Shown: positions 9,150 to 22,137, numbered from the stretch's first letter. The stretch is 64,000 nucleotides of DNA from Leptospira sanjuanensis (GCF_022267375.1 NZ_JAIZBH010000001.1:3198501-3262500), one strand, 5' to 3'. Translations and numbers: made by a program. Notes: a model not told the origin generated them from the letters alone.

Positions 9150-9599
9150 ATGGAACATTCACAACCGAATCCTAAAAGCCTGGCCGTTTTCCAAAAAACG
9201 GCCTTCCCGAAAGCGGAGATCGCAAAACTGACGCTTTCCATTTTTCTTATATTCGCAAGTTATGGATTGCGAGCGCACGGAGAACACGAAACCGGACCGA
9301 ACGGAGGAACGATTCGGATGCCGGGCGGTTTCCACACCGAGCTGGTTCTTTTAAAGGAAGGTCTGAAAGTGTATCTTTTGGATATCGAATTCAAAAACCC
9401 TTCCACAAAGAACGGCAAACTTCAGGCCAAAATCGTCCAAGGAAAATCCGAACAAAAACTGGAATGTCAGGCGCATCCGGATCATTTTTTCTGTCCGGTT
9501 TCCAAGATTCCATCTTCGGGTAAAATCGTCCTGAAGGCGACCCGGGAGAAAATGGAGGGAATCGACGCGGTTTATGATCTGCCGATCTCCAAAAAATGA
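9150..9599 (+). CDS. Exported protein of the copper regulon, function unknown
   Basis: The 149-residue product starts at ATG 9150, behind AAAGAGGAG and 17 bases after the copZ-like stop. A hydrophobic segment at about 25-43 (LTLSIFLIFASYGLRA) ends in a probable signal-peptidase site near RAHG. The mature part begins HGEHETGPNGG, rich in His, Glu and Gly, then a beta-rich domain with two Cys residues (LECQAHPDHFFCPV). His/Cys content and position suggest a periplasmic metal-binding protein. The start of the mature part resembles the N-terminal domain found in some metal-efflux adaptor proteins, but the assignment is tentative. Confidence 0.75.
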   Translation: MEHSQPNPKSLAVFQKTAFPKAEIAKLTLSIFLIFASYGLRAHGEHETGPNGGTIRMPGGFHTELVLLKEGLKVYLLDIEFKNPSTKNGKLQAKIVQGKSEQKLECQAHPDHFFCPVSKIPSSGKIVLKATREKMEGIDAVYDLPISKK

Positions 9600-9635
9600 A
9601 TGGAATTACAAAAGCGTTTCATACATACTTTGTGT

Positions 9636-9937
9636 ATGAAACGCACAAATCTTGTATTACAGGAAGATTTATTGGAAAAACTGCTTCTTGTTTCAGGTAA
9701 AAAACGTATTCAGACGCAGTCAACTTCGTCGAGAATCCGATGCGTTTAGAAATTTATGAAGAAGCTGCCGATCTATTTCGATTTTGCAAAAGCAAAGGAA
9801 TTTCGATTCAATCCGGCATCGATTGCCAAATCGCAGTTTGTGCGATACGAAACCGACTTACGGTATTCCACAGAGATCCGGATTTTTCTCGGATCGCAAA
9901 GTTGACAAATCTCAAACAAAAAGAAATTCTAACCTAA
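9636..9937 (+). pseudogene. Remnant of a vapBC toxin-antitoxin locus (deletion plus frameshift)
   Basis: ATG at 9636 opens MKRTNLVLQEDLLEKLLLVSG, the N-terminus of a VapB-type antitoxin. The reading frame then ends early at TAG. Shifting by one base at the A-run near 9699-9704 restores the family sequence KTYSDAVN and then runs straight into RLEIYEEAADLFRFCKSKGI, IDCQIAVCAIRNRLTVFHRDPDF, the C-terminal half of a VapC PIN-domain toxin, ending at 9937. So the antitoxin C-terminus and the toxin N-terminus, with its first catalytic Asp, are deleted, and one A has been lost. Neither part should be functional. The end overlaps the convergent ispD by nine bases. Confidence 0.8.
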
Positions 9938-10613
9938 CTTCTCGAACAAACCGCCGTATAACTCCGCAAGTTCCAAATCTTCTTTGCGTGTGATTTTTAA
10001 ATTGAAAGGATTCGATTCAACGATGGCCGATTTTTTTCCGCCGCTCAAAGCCCAGGAACAAAGATCGGTCGGAGTAGAATCGGAAGACAAGGACAACAAT
10101 TCCTTCAACACGTCGCCTCGAATTCCTTGCGGGGTTTTCATAAACCAGATATGTTCCCGATCCAAAAAGGAAGCGGTTCGTCCATTCGATTCTTCTAATA
10201 CGGTTTCGGAGGTTCGGGAAGCGAGAGTCGCGATTCCGTTCTCACGAACGCTGTCGCATAACAAATCCAATTCTTTCGAAAGAACGAACGGACGCGCCGC
10301 GTCGTGAATCAAAATGACGTCCTCGCTTTGAATTTCAAGCGCGGCCAATCCCCTCAGCATGGAAGCGTGTCTTGTTTCGCCGCCTTCCACGATCAGATCG
10401 TTGTCTCGAAGGTACGGCCCGCAGATCGATTCCGTTTTCGGAATGGATTCGAGATGGGAAACCAACACGATTCGTTTTTGTTTCCCCCAGGTCTGAAATT
10501 TTTTGAGAGTGTGAACCAGAATGGGTTCGCCTGCAAATTCCAAAAATTGCTTCGGAATCTCCGAACCCATTCTAGTGCCGGTTCCTCCGGCTAAGATCAA
10601 AACGTAGATTTTC

Positions 10614-10636
<23 letters not shown>
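9929..10636 (-). CDS. ispD: 2-C-methyl-D-erythritol 4-phosphate cytidylyltransferase
   Basis: IspD joins CTP and 2-C-methyl-D-erythritol 4-phosphate in the non-mevalonate isoprenoid pathway. The 235 residues have the N-terminal CTP motif LAGGTGTRMGSEIPKQF, the middle block ILIHDAARPFV and the KTPQG segment (WFMKTPQGIRG). TarI-type ribitol-phosphate cytidylyltransferases share these motifs; IspD is preferred because no polyol-phosphate genes are nearby. The start overlaps the preceding decarboxylase gene by 23 bases, which suggests translational coupling. Confidence 0.88.
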
Positions 10637-11885
<1,249 letters not shown>

Positions 11886-11960
11886 AGTGAAACGGGCATT
11901 TCTAAATGGTTTTAGAACAGGCTCCGTCAGAGTCCCGTTTTTTTAAAGGCATTTTCATTT

Positions 11961-13037
11961 ATGGCTGGCAAAATCACTCATCTCGAAGTCCTTTCTCAGG
12001 TTTGCAAACATCTGGATCACGGAACCGCCGAGCAAAGAAAAATCGCCGGCCTCATGCGCGCCGAATCCAACCGCAAGTTCGCGAACATCGGAGCGATCGC
12101 TCCGGATATATTTTATTTTTATCATATTCTTTCTCCTCGCAAAACGAAAAAGGCGACCGTGTGGGGAGACATGAGTCATCACAACAACGTCGCCGAACTC
12201 GTTCTCAGTTTTCTCGATCTGATTCTTCAGACCGAAGAAGGAATCCACAGGGACCGATACATCGCGTTCACTCTCGGCTACATCTGTCACTGCGCGGTGG
12301 ACATCGTCACACACCCGTACATCTTTTATATCTCCGGAGACTTTTACAACAAAGACAAAAAGATCAGCAGCCTCGCTCAATACAATCACATGAGAGTGGA
12401 GAACGCTCTCGATTCCTGGCTGCTCGATTACAGATGGGGAATGACTCCGAAGGAATACGATTTCGTTCATCACGTAGACGCGATCTTCAAGTCGGACAAA
12501 AAAACCTGGAAGATGGACCCGATGCTCTGGCACTTCTGGCTCAGAGGACTCAAGGAAACGTTCTCACAAGAATTCAAAAAACATTATATAGGTTCAGAGG
12601 ACAAAATCATCCCGGGAGATTTGTTAAACGAATCCTTTCTAGGTTATCTGGAATTTCACCGCGTTCTGGATTCGAGAAGCAAATGGATGCGCGGCGCCTT
12701 AAAACTGCTGGACAACATCACGTTCCACAAAGTGCGTTCTTCCGTGTTGATGCTCCCTCTGAAAGAGCACATCGACAAAAGAATCATGAACGAAGAACAT
12801 AAGAAGTGGAACTACCCGGCCGATCCTTCTATCGTTCGCGAAGATTCTTTCGTGGAACTCATCAACCGTTCCGCGCAAAACGGGAAGGACGCGTTGACGC
12901 ACGCTTGGAATTATCTGGAAAACAAAATGTCCCGCACGGCGTTCTTAAAGGAATACCAGGGATACAATTTGGATACGGGACTCCGCTTTCAAGGAGTCGA
13001 CAGCATGAAAGAATTTTCACCGATAGAAGAAGTTTAA
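11961..13037 (+). CDS. Zinc-dependent phospholipase C-like protein
   Basis: The 358-residue product belongs to the Zn-dependent PLC/S1-P1-like group. It opens AGKITHLEVLSQVCKHL, has NIGAIAPDIFYFYH, WGDMSHHNN and the block FTLGYICHCAVDIVTHPYI. These His and Asp residues match the metal ligands of the family. There is no signal peptide, unlike secreted clostridial enzymes, so a cytoplasmic or peripheral role is more likely. The substrate cannot be told. It is followed after six bases by the PBP gene, so both are probably on one transcript. Confidence 0.82.
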   Translation: MAGKITHLEVLSQVCKHLDHGTAEQRKIAGLMRAESNRKFANIGAIAPDIFYFYHILSPRKTKKATVWGDMSHHNNVAELVLSFLDLILQTEEGIHRDRYIAFTLGYICHCAVDIVTHPYIFYISGDFYNKDKKISSLAQYNHMRVENALDSWLLDYRWGMTPKEYDFVHHVDAIFKSDKKTWKMDPMLWHFWLRGLKETFSQEFKKHYIGSEDKIIPGDLLNESFLGYLEFHRVLDSRSKWMRGALKLLDNITFHKVRSSVLMLPLKEHIDKRIMNEEHKKWNYPADPSIVREDSFVELINRSAQNGKDALTHAWNYLENKMSRTAFLKEYQGYNLDTGLRFQGVDSMKEFSPIEEV

Positions 13038-13043
13038 TCGATT

Positions 13044-15536
13044 ATGAAACACGAACCATCCAGTTATCTTTTCCGTTTTTTTGTGATCCACTTCCGCGAC
13101 AGGATTCTTCAGAGAATTCTCGATTCGGAAAATGCCCTCAAACAACTCGCGAAGGTCTGCGCGGGACTTTTGTTTTTGAACGGATTTCTTTTCGTTTTCT
13201 CGATCAAAGATTTATGGAGAGTTCCCGATTCGAATCTCTATGAAAAACCTTCCGTCTTATACGGATTAAACGATAAAAACGAATACGAACCGATCGCCGA
13301 GTTCTATCGATTCTCCCGCGTCGTATTAAACATCAAGGAACTTCCTCCCGAAGAGGACGGCAAACCGAACAAGCTGATCCGCAGTTTCGTTTCGACCGAG
13401 GACAACAATTTTTATTCCCACTGGGGCTTGGACCTGCGGGGAATTTTCCGCGCGTTTATGGTCAACCTTCTCGCGGGAAGAATCAAGGAAGGAGCCTCGA
13501 CGATCACACAACAGGTCGCGCGTCTTAAATTCTTAAACACGGAAAGATCGTTCTTAAGAAAAGCGAGAGAAGCCTGGCTCGCACTTCTTCTCGAAGCGGT
13601 GTTCGACAAAGACACGCTCATGGAAATCTATCTCAACGAAATTCCTCTCGGCCACGGAACGATCGGGGTCGGAGCCGCCGCGAGATTCTACTTCCGCAAG
13701 GACGTCAAAGAACTGACTTGGGGAGAATCGGCCCTTCTCGCGAGTTTGACCACGAGACCGACGGAATTTTCTCCCTTGGTCAACCCGAATTCTTCCAGCG
13801 CGAAAGTCCGAGTCGTTTTTAAGAAGTTCGTCGAGAACGGAATCCTCGACATCAAAACGGCGGAAAAAGAATACGACGCGTTTTCCGAATATTACATTAC
13901 TCTAAACCGTTCTCCGAACGACTCCGCGTTTTCCGATCGTCTCAACCGCTTTCCGTATTTCACGGAATACGTTCGTAAAAACTTAACTCGTTATATCCCG
14001 AAGACGACTTTGTACAGCGGCGGCCTCAAGATTTATTCCACGCTCAACATTCAACACCAAACGCAGGCGGAAAAGGCTTTGTATGCGGGACTCAAAGCGC
14101 AGACGGCGCTTTCCAATCAAAGAACGTTCACAAAGATCGACGCCTTCGACGACGCGTACGGAGAAATCTACGACATTCTCGCGATGATCCACGACGTTCC
14201 CGAATTCAAGTTCAAAATTTCCAGATCGGTGCGGACGTTCAGCAGAGCCTGGCAGGAAGACTTGCGCGACGAACTCAGCGCGCTCAATCTTTTGAGCGGA
14301 ACCGAATCGCTGGGCGAAGCGATCGAGTGGAGTTACCGCAGTCAACAAACGGAAGACTTTCTTCTTCCCGTGGAAGGGGCGTTGATCTCGATCCGTCCCG
14401 ACAGCGGTTATATCACGGCGATGGTCGGGGGTTCCGGTTTTCGGTCGGACAACCAACAGATACGAGCGTTTCAAGCGTACAGGCAACCCGGCTCCGCGTT
14501 CAAGCCGCTCGTGTATGCGGCGGCGATGGAATACTACAATCAACATCCCGATCCGAAAAAGAACGTAACGGCCGCTTCTCTTTTTTCCGATTCTCCGCTT
14601 CAATACGTATTGGAAGACGGCGATGAATGGAATCCGTCCAATTACACGGGAGAATATTCAGGATTTATAAAGTTACGCGAAGCGCTTGAACTTTCCCGAA
14701 ACAGCGTCGCGGTGCGCGTTCTCGAACACACCGGAATCAGCAACTTAATGCCGAATCTGGAAAAAATTCTCCAGATAGAAAATAGATCCATACCGAGAAA
14801 CTATTCGATCTCGCTCGGAACCTTCGAAGTGTCTCCGTACGAACTTGCAAGAGCGTACGCGGTACTCGCGTCGGGAGGAAAACAAGTCTTCCCGTTGAGC
14901 GTTCTTTATGTGGAAGACGGTTCAGGCAACGTAATCAAAGACTTTCGAGAAGAGGCGAGCAAACAAGAGAAGAAACAAATTCTTTCTCCCGAAGTTTGTT
15001 TTATTCTTACTTCGATGATGGAAGACGTGATCAAAAAAGGAACGGGGACCGGAGCTTCTTCCTATGGACTCAGCCGACCCGCCGCCGGTAAAACCGGAAC
15101 GACGAATAACTTTCGGGACGCGTGGTTTGCGGGTTATACGGCGGATCTCGTGAGCGTTGTCTGGCTTGGTTACGATACGGGAACTCTTTCCATGGGCCGG
15201 GGAATGTCGGGCGGGGTCGTTGCGGCCCCGATCTGGGGAAGATTTATGTCCAACGCACTTTCTCGCGAGAAGTCAAAGTCCTTTCACTTCGGAGAAACGG
15301 GCGTGGTCCGCAAAACGATCTGTTCCATCTCGGGAAAACTTCCGGGGTCTCATTGCAATCAAACGGAAGAAGAATACTTCACCAAGGATACGGTCCCTAA
15401 AGAAGTTTGCGACGATCACAGAGGAGCGGGTTTTATTCCCGAACCGGAACAGGAACATCATTCTTCCCATCAAACCAAAGTTAAAAAGAAGCAGAAAACC
15501 AATATTTTCCAGGGCGACGATGATTTGATTCGGTAA
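13044..15536 (+). CDS. Class A penicillin-binding protein (bifunctional PBP1A-type)
   Basis: The 830-residue enzyme polymerises and cross-links peptidoglycan in the periplasm. A transmembrane helix lies at about residues 36-55. The glycosyltransferase (GT51) domain, about 100-290, has the catalytic Glu in STEDNNFYSHWG, then GASTITQQVARLKFL and LNEIPLGHGTIGVGAA. The transpeptidase domain, about 440-760, has the serine motif SAFK (near 483), SRNS (near 551) and KTGTT (near 682). A basic Lys-rich tail closes the protein. Length and motifs are complete, so it should be active. Confidence 0.95.
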   Translation: MKHEPSSYLFRFFVIHFRDRILQRILDSENALKQLAKVCAGLLFLNGFLFVFSIKDLWRVPDSNLYEKPSVLYGLNDKNEYEPIAEFYRFSRVVLNIKELPPEEDGKPNKLIRSFVSTEDNNFYSHWGLDLRGIFRAFMVNLLAGRIKEGASTITQQVARLKFLNTERSFLRKAREAWLALLLEAVFDKDTLMEIYLNEIPLGHGTIGVGAAARFYFRKDVKELTWGESALLASLTTRPTEFSPLVNPNSSSAKVRVVFKKFVENGILDIKTAEKEYDAFSEYYITLNRSPNDSAFSDRLNRFPYFTEYVRKNLTRYIPKTTLYSGGLKIYSTLNIQHQTQAEKALYAGLKAQTALSNQRTFTKIDAFDDAYGEIYDILAMIHDVPEFKFKISRSVRTFSRAWQEDLRDELSALNLLSGTESLGEAIEWSYRSQQTEDFLLPVEGALISIRPDSGYITAMVGGSGFRSDNQQIRAFQAYRQPGSAFKPLVYAAAMEYYNQHPDPKKNVTAASLFSDSPLQYVLEDGDEWNPSNYTGEYSGFIKLREALELSRNSVAVRVLEHTGISNLMPNLEKILQIENRSIPRNYSISLGTFEVSPYELARAYAVLASGGKQVFPLSVLYVEDGSGNVIKDFREEASKQEKKQILSPEVCFILTSMMEDVIKKGTGTGASSYGLSRPAAGKTGTTNNFRDAWFAGYTADLVSVVWLGYDTGTLSMGRGMSGGVVAAPIWGRFMSNALSREKSKSFHFGETGVVRKTICSISGKLPGSHCNQTEEEYFTKDTVPKEVCDDHRGAGFIPEPEQEHHSSHQTKVKKKQKTNIFQGDDDLIR

Positions 15537-15540
15537 TTCC

Positions 15541-15595
<55 letters not shown>

Positions 15596-15640
15596 CCCGA
15601 AGAGCAAGGGGCAGGTTTGGATTGCTAGCAGGAGTTTTAG

Positions 15641-16051
15641 ATGGCCATCGGCAAGGAAAATAATAACAGCGTAATCGGTCCCGGGTCCATTTTTGAAGGG
15701 AAATTTTATATCGCGGGTTCTCTCCGCATCGACGGAAAATTCGAAGGGGAGATCAAAACGGACGATACCCTCTACATCGGAGAAACCGGTAAAGTAAGAA
15801 CCAATATCGCCGCTCGCGAAGTGACCGTTTCCGGAACCATGATCGGAAACATCAAAGCCGAGAACGAAGTTCGTCTGGAAGAAACCGGAAGACTTTTAGG
15901 AGACATCATCGCCCCTGCCCTCCACTTAGCCAAAGGCGTGGTAGCAAAAGGTAACATAACGATCACCGGCGGCCAAAAGAAAGACGTAAAGAAAATCGTG
16001 GAAGAATCTTTCGGCGGAACCCGCACTTTGGATAACGGAAAGGACGAATAA
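15641..16051 (+). CDS. Bactofilin (polymer-forming cytoskeletal protein)
   Basis: The 136-residue protein has a central bactofilin domain (about 15-110) with the repeated beta-helix pattern: SIFEGKFYIAGSLRIDGKFEG, then VRTNIAAREVTVSGTMIGNI, then RLLGDIIAPALHLAKG. Bactofilins polymerise without nucleotide and scaffold cell-wall enzymes. In spirochaetes and other curved bacteria they influence cell shape. The gene is followed at once by a LysM-M23 endopeptidase, a pairing seen widely, so the two probably act together on the wall. The start has a CAGGAG ribosome site. Confidence 0.93.
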   Translation: MAIGKENNNSVIGPGSIFEGKFYIAGSLRIDGKFEGEIKTDDTLYIGETGKVRTNIAAREVTVSGTMIGNIKAENEVRLEETGRLLGDIIAPALHLAKGVVAKGNITITGGQKKDVKKIVEESFGGTRTLDNGKDE

Positions 16052-16064
16052 GTCCTTTTTCTTT
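16039..16064 (+). terminator. Possible hairpin terminator overlapping the bactofilin stop
   Basis: AAAGGAC (16039-16045) pairs with GTCCTTT (16052-16058) around GAATAA, followed by TTCTTT. The stem is short and includes the end of the coding region. It may give partial termination before the M23 gene, 41 bases downstream. Confidence 0.35.
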
Positions 16065-16101
16065 ACTATAGGAAAGGCTCTGAACGGGCCGATAATCTTC
16101 C

Positions 16102-17223
<1,122 letters not shown>

Positions 17224-17256
17224 GCTTCGATCCGGATTCGTTTGTCGTAACGAGGG

Positions 17257-17524
17257 CGTAGGAACTCCTGCGCGTTACGGCGATTTCTGTAGAATGTGGG
17301 AGTTCCCGCTTTTTCTTGGAGTTCTCGACTTCACACAAATCCTTTGTTTTTCGAAAAAAAGTAGGAACTCATACGTCATCCGGAGAGAATTTTTGATCGC
17401 GCGGAAATTGTGGGAACTACCACAAAAACCGATTTCTTCCTCGGTGGGAGTTCCCACATTTCTCACTGCAAAACATTCCTGAAAGCGGGAAATATCGTTT
17501 GCAACTTGTAAGAGTTCCCACACA
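17257..17524. repeat. Array of six GTGGGAACTC-type near-palindromes
   Basis: The 378-base gap between the M23 gene and the DUF900 gene has no supported gene but holds six copies of the short element, at about 17257-17273, 17294-17310, 17361-17375, 17409-17425, 17443-17459 and 17507-17524. Copies differ slightly and alternate in strand. The best two are self-complementary (TGTGGGAACTACCACA and GGTGGGAGTTCCCACA). Spacing is irregular (34-67 bases), which argues against CRISPR. Function unknown. Confidence 0.65.
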
Positions 17525-17601
17525 TCTCTTCCGGAAAATTCTCATTCACAACTCGAGAATTTGATTTCCATTCTCCCGACTTTTTCGAAAGATTCTCCCA
17601 A

Positions 17602-18672
17602 ATGAAGAATTTGATTTTCTTGTCCCCGATTCTACTTTTGTTTTTCAGCTTCGGCTGCAAAACCCCTTCCCTCGAAGAATTACTCGATCAACGTCTGATC
17701 AAAAATTACGATCAAACCGAAACGCTCAACTTATACTACGCGACGCTTCGCGCGCAAAACTCGAGCGCTCAAAATTCATGCAGCGTTTCATACTTCTTAT
17801 CGACCGGAAATCAGGAACTCAAAACCGGATATTGTATCGTAAACGTTCCCGCCAATCACGAGGTAGGAGCTCTTCCCGCCGGACTCGGAAGTCGGGAGAA
17901 CTACTTTCAATTTCTCGGCCATAAACCCTTTGAAAACCGGGACGCGCTCGTCGAGGATCTCAAAAAAGATCCTTTCGACGAGGTGCTCGTCTTCGTTCAT
18001 GGATTCAACGTAAAGTTCGAAGAAGCGATTCTGCGCGGAGGACAAATCCGATACGACCTGAAATTCCCCGGAAAAATCGTAATCTTTACTTGGCCCGCGG
18101 GAAGCGAAGCCGGTTTGATCAATCAGGTTCTGCTCAAAGGAACCTACGAAAAAAATCTCTCCTCCGCGAGAAGCTCCCGAGACGAATTTAAGAATTTTCT
18201 AAAATCCCTGCAAAAGGTCGGTAAGAAGGTTCATCTCATCGTACATTCCATGGGACATCAAGTCGTTCTACCTGCGTTAGCCGAAATCGGGAAAGAATCG
18301 AAACAACCCGCCGTCCAGGAATTGATTCTGAACGCACCCGATTTCGATTCGGGAGAATTCAGACTTCTTTCGGATTCGCTTTTGAAAGCCGCAAAACGGA
18401 CGACGCTTTACTGTTCGCCCGGCGACAGCGCGCTTCAAGCGTCCGCATCGGTCAATCAAGGAGGACGTCTCGGTTCCTGCGTGATCCTTCCGGGGATCGA
18501 CGTAGTCAATGTGAACCCGGTTGATTCTTCCCTAATTTCACTCGGTCATGGATATTATTCTTCCAAACCGCTCTTAACGGACATCTATCAGATTCTACTT
18601 GGAGTAAAAGCGGAGAAGCGATTGTTTATCCGCAAATCCGCCGGTAACGAGAACTACGTTTTGCGGAATTGA
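17602..18672 (+). CDS. DUF900-type alpha/beta-hydrolase lipoprotein
   Basis: The 356-residue protein has a signal peptide with a probable lipidated Cys at residue 19 (LFFSFGCKTPS). The alpha/beta-hydrolase domain starts near residue 130 with VLVFVHGFNVKFEEAILR, continues to IVIFTWPAG, and has the nucleophile elbow HLIVHSMGHQV with Ser in the HSMG context. NAPDFDSGEF supplies the likely acidic residue region. This matches DUF900/COG4782 proteins. The substrate is unknown; an envelope esterase is the likely role. Confidence 0.85.
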   Translation: MKNLIFLSPILLLFFSFGCKTPSLEELLDQRLIKNYDQTETLNLYYATLRAQNSSAQNSCSVSYFLSTGNQELKTGYCIVNVPANHEVGALPAGLGSRENYFQFLGHKPFENRDALVEDLKKDPFDEVLVFVHGFNVKFEEAILRGGQIRYDLKFPGKIVIFTWPAGSEAGLINQVLLKGTYEKNLSSARSSRDEFKNFLKSLQKVGKKVHLIVHSMGHQVVLPALAEIGKESKQPAVQELILNAPDFDSGEFRLLSDSLLKAAKRTTLYCSPGDSALQASASVNQGGRLGSCVILPGIDVVNVNPVDSSLISLGHGYYSSKPLLTDIYQILLGVKAEKRLFIRKSAGNENYVLRN

Positions 18673-18874
18673 AAAAACGAAGATGCGGAATCGAAGTCGA
18701 AGTCGATTCTGCCGATTGCAGACGAATCGAATTGCGCGGGATCGGAACCCGATTCGATTCCGGAAGAATGCGGACTGCGCGGATATTACGGACCGATTTT
18801 TTTTCGAAACTAAAAACGCGCGCTCCACAACCTTCGTCATGAAACACGCGTTCAACGAAATGATTTTACTTTTT

Positions 18875-19543
18875 TCAACGAGTGTTCGTCGTATTCTCTC
18901 TATGATACTTTAACAATCGAAAAATCGCATATCCTCCCGGAATCATCGGAAGCACCGCGGTGTAAAGACCTGAAAAATAATATTCTCCTACGGTCTTATA
19001 ATAATAATTCGGCATATCCCGAATCAAGACTCCGTTGATCACCTGCGAAAACGGCTCGGGAGAATTGGGTTGAATGCTCGGCTCAAGAAGCGGAAAGATA
19101 AAATGTGTGAATTCCGCGCACCCGGGACCGATAAAGATAAACCACGCGATAAAACCCGCCAAAGGAATTCGAAGAAATAAACCCAACGCGGTCAACATAT
19201 AGATCATCGGACCGAGCAAAGTGAACACGATCACGAATCCTTGTTCGCTCCAAGCGATCCCGAAAAGACGGCTCATCGCCGGACCGAAACCGGTTAGATA
19301 TTCCTCGATCATATGAATCTGTAAGCAGACTACGGTAAGCACAAATAACGGGAGAATGACCCGAGGTTCCACCGGCCGTTTCAAATACGTGAAATACCAA
19401 AAGATACCTCCGATCAATCCCGAACCTCCGACTATAATCACCGGAGGCAAACCGATTTTAAGATAACCGAGCGTGCTTACAACAATCGTAAAAGTGAGAG
19501 CGGCGACCGCGCTCAAATGTTTTTTCCAAGTTTGTGTTTCCAT
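18875..19543 (-). CDS. HXXEE-domain membrane protein
   Basis: The 222-residue protein has five or six hydrophobic helices and the namesake motif HMIEEY near residue 79, followed by a second conserved region (PGCAEFTHFIFPLL). The HXXEE family is uncharacterised; buried His and Glu suggest metal or substrate binding in the membrane. ATG at 19543 is preferred over GTG at 19552 because GGAAGGGG lies eight bases upstream. It follows the marR gene on the same strand, so it is the probable target of that regulator. Confidence 0.82.
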   Translation of the reverse strand: METQTWKKHLSAVAALTFTIVVSTLGYLKIGLPPVIIVGGSGLIGGIFWYFTYLKRPVEPRVILPLFVLTVVCLQIHMIEEYLTGFGPAMSRLFGIAWSEQGFVIVFTLLGPMIYMLTALGLFLRIPLAGFIAWFIFIGPGCAEFTHFIFPLLEPSIQPNSPEPFSQVINGVLIRDMPNYYYKTVGEYYFSGLYTAVLPMIPGGYAIFRLLKYHRENTTNTR

Positions 19544-19566
19544 CCGTAACACCCCTTCCGTATTTT

Positions 19567-20028
19567 TTATTCCGTTTCCGATTTTGTTTTTAGATTCGCG
19601 AGATTTTGTTCGATACGCGCAAGAACCTCCATCGTAACCGTAAGCTGTTCTTTATTCAGACCGATCGCCACATCACCTAACAATGATTTAGCGATTGGAA
19701 TCAGCTTTTCCTTGAGGCGTTTACCGCGCTCCGTCAGAAAGATAAGCCGATTTCTACGATCGTTTTCAGATACAACCCTCCGAATCAAACCGTCCTCTTC
19801 CATCGCGTTCAAGAACCGCGTGACCGTGGTTTTATCCTTCAAGGTTTTTTGGGAAATTTCGTTCTGGTTCATTCCGTCCGATTCCCAAAGCCGATTGAGA
19901 ATCACCCACTCTTCAGGCGTGATCTCGAATCCCGCGTTCTTAAAACGATCCTGCAGCTCCAACTTCATCACGATCGCGGCGCGATTGATCCGGTAGCCGA
20001 GAGTATTCTCGATCAAAAACTCTTTCAT
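19567..20028 (-). CDS. MarR-family transcriptional regulator
   Basis: The 153-residue protein has the MarR fold: N-terminal dimerisation helix, winged helix-turn-helix near 45-100 (MNQNEISQKTLKDKTTVTRFLNAMEEDGLIRR) and the wing with SENDRRNRLIFLTERGKRL. The start is taken at 20028 rather than 20070, because the longer form would run through the probable operator. The dyad at 20032-20050 touches the start region, so autorepression is likely. The ligand is unknown. The HXXEE gene lies 23 bases downstream. Confidence 0.9.
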   Translation of the reverse strand: MKEFLIENTLGYRINRAAIVMKLELQDRFKNAGFEITPEEWVILNRLWESDGMNQNEISQKTLKDKTTVTRFLNAMEEDGLIRRVVSENDRRNRLIFLTERGKRLKEKLIPIAKSLLGDVAIGLNKEQLTVTMEVLARIEQNLANLKTKSETE

Positions 20029-20031
20029 AAT

Positions 20032-20050
20032 TAGATGTATAATACAACTA
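20032..20050 (-). promoter_or_regulatory. Probable MarR operator and promoter
   Basis: TAGATGTATAATACAACTA is a near-perfect palindrome with arms TAGxTGTAT and ATACAxCTA. On the minus strand it contains -10-like TATTAT/TATACAT sequence, and it lies only a few bases before the marR start codon. Binding there would block transcription of marR and the HXXEE gene. Confidence 0.65.
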
Positions 20051-20606
20051 ATTCCAAATTCGTCAAGCACGGAATTGGTTCGAATTCGATTTTTTTACAT
20101 CGACCCTGTCCTGATTCAAAGCCGGACATAGACTTGTTCCCGAACAAATCCGAACTCGATAGCGGATTCGAAATCCGCAAGGGAGCAGAAAAACGGTTAC
20201 CGATTCCCTACTTCCATTTTTTCGCCAAACAGGCGTTACCTGAAATTCACTCCCGCTTAAGGGATATAAAAAACGAAAATCAGCAAAAAGGAAACGGGAC
20301 GCTTGTTCTTATCGTTGAAAGAGAAACCGAAACGGAACGGCGCCGCTTTGGAAGTCCGAACGCTCAAAAGGCCAGGGAATAAATTAAAAATCCGATCAGG
20401 ATTCTCCCTAAAAAATGAGTCTAACGTAAAAGCTTGTAACAGGATCGAAATCGTTTCGCTCCCTTTTTTTTCTTTTCCGGCTAGGGGCTCGGAGAAAACT
20501 GGGAAGAGCGTTTGGAATTCCCACGAGGGGAAAACATAATTTTACCATAACTTTTTCCGTCTTTTGACAAATATCTTGTTGAATTCGGGGTTATTTTTAG
20601 TAACTA
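20051..20606. other. Long intergenic region without a supported gene
   Basis: These 556 bases separate marR from the kinase gene. Short open frames occur, but none has a ribosome site or a recognisable product. A TTGACA hexamer at 20564-20569 lies about 40 bases before the kinase start and is the best promoter candidate, but a matching -10 at standard spacing is not evident. Confidence 0.4.
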
Positions 20607-21986
<1,380 letters not shown>

Positions 21987-21989
21987 AAA

Positions 21990-22006
21990 CGCGGGAACTC
22001 CCCACT
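21990..22006. repeat. Single copy of the GTGGGAACTC-type element
   Basis: CGCGGGAACTCCCCACT lies just after the kinase stop and inside the small minus-strand frame. It matches the window-wide element with one extra base in the core. Confidence 0.45.
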
Positions 22007-22120
22007 TTTTTTTCTCCATAGAGGCATCTACGTCCTCTAAAAGCCTCTTCCATTCTTCCTTTGGATGTTGATGGCGAATCTTTTCCCAGCTGATAATCAT
22101 CCCAAACCCTCTTTAAGATA

Positions 22121-22137
22121 ATGAGAATCATTCTCAT
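22121..22137. promoter_or_regulatory. Fur/PerR-type operator
   Basis: ATGAGAATCATTCTCAT is a perfect 8-1-8 palindrome, very close to the classical Fur box (GATAATGATAATCATTATC), and is preceded by GATA. It lies 20 bases before the minus-strand small gene and 76 bases before the plus-strand crotonase gene, so an iron- or peroxide-responsive Fur-family repressor could control one or both. Confidence 0.7.

Noticed and set aside
17257..17524. A possible CRISPR array
   Set aside because: Repeats are only 14-18 bases, imperfect, irregularly spaced, on both strands, and no cas genes are present.
20035..20382. A 115-codon open frame diverging from marR
   Set aside because: Its ATG lies in the marR operator, there is no ribosome site, and the product matches nothing recognisable.
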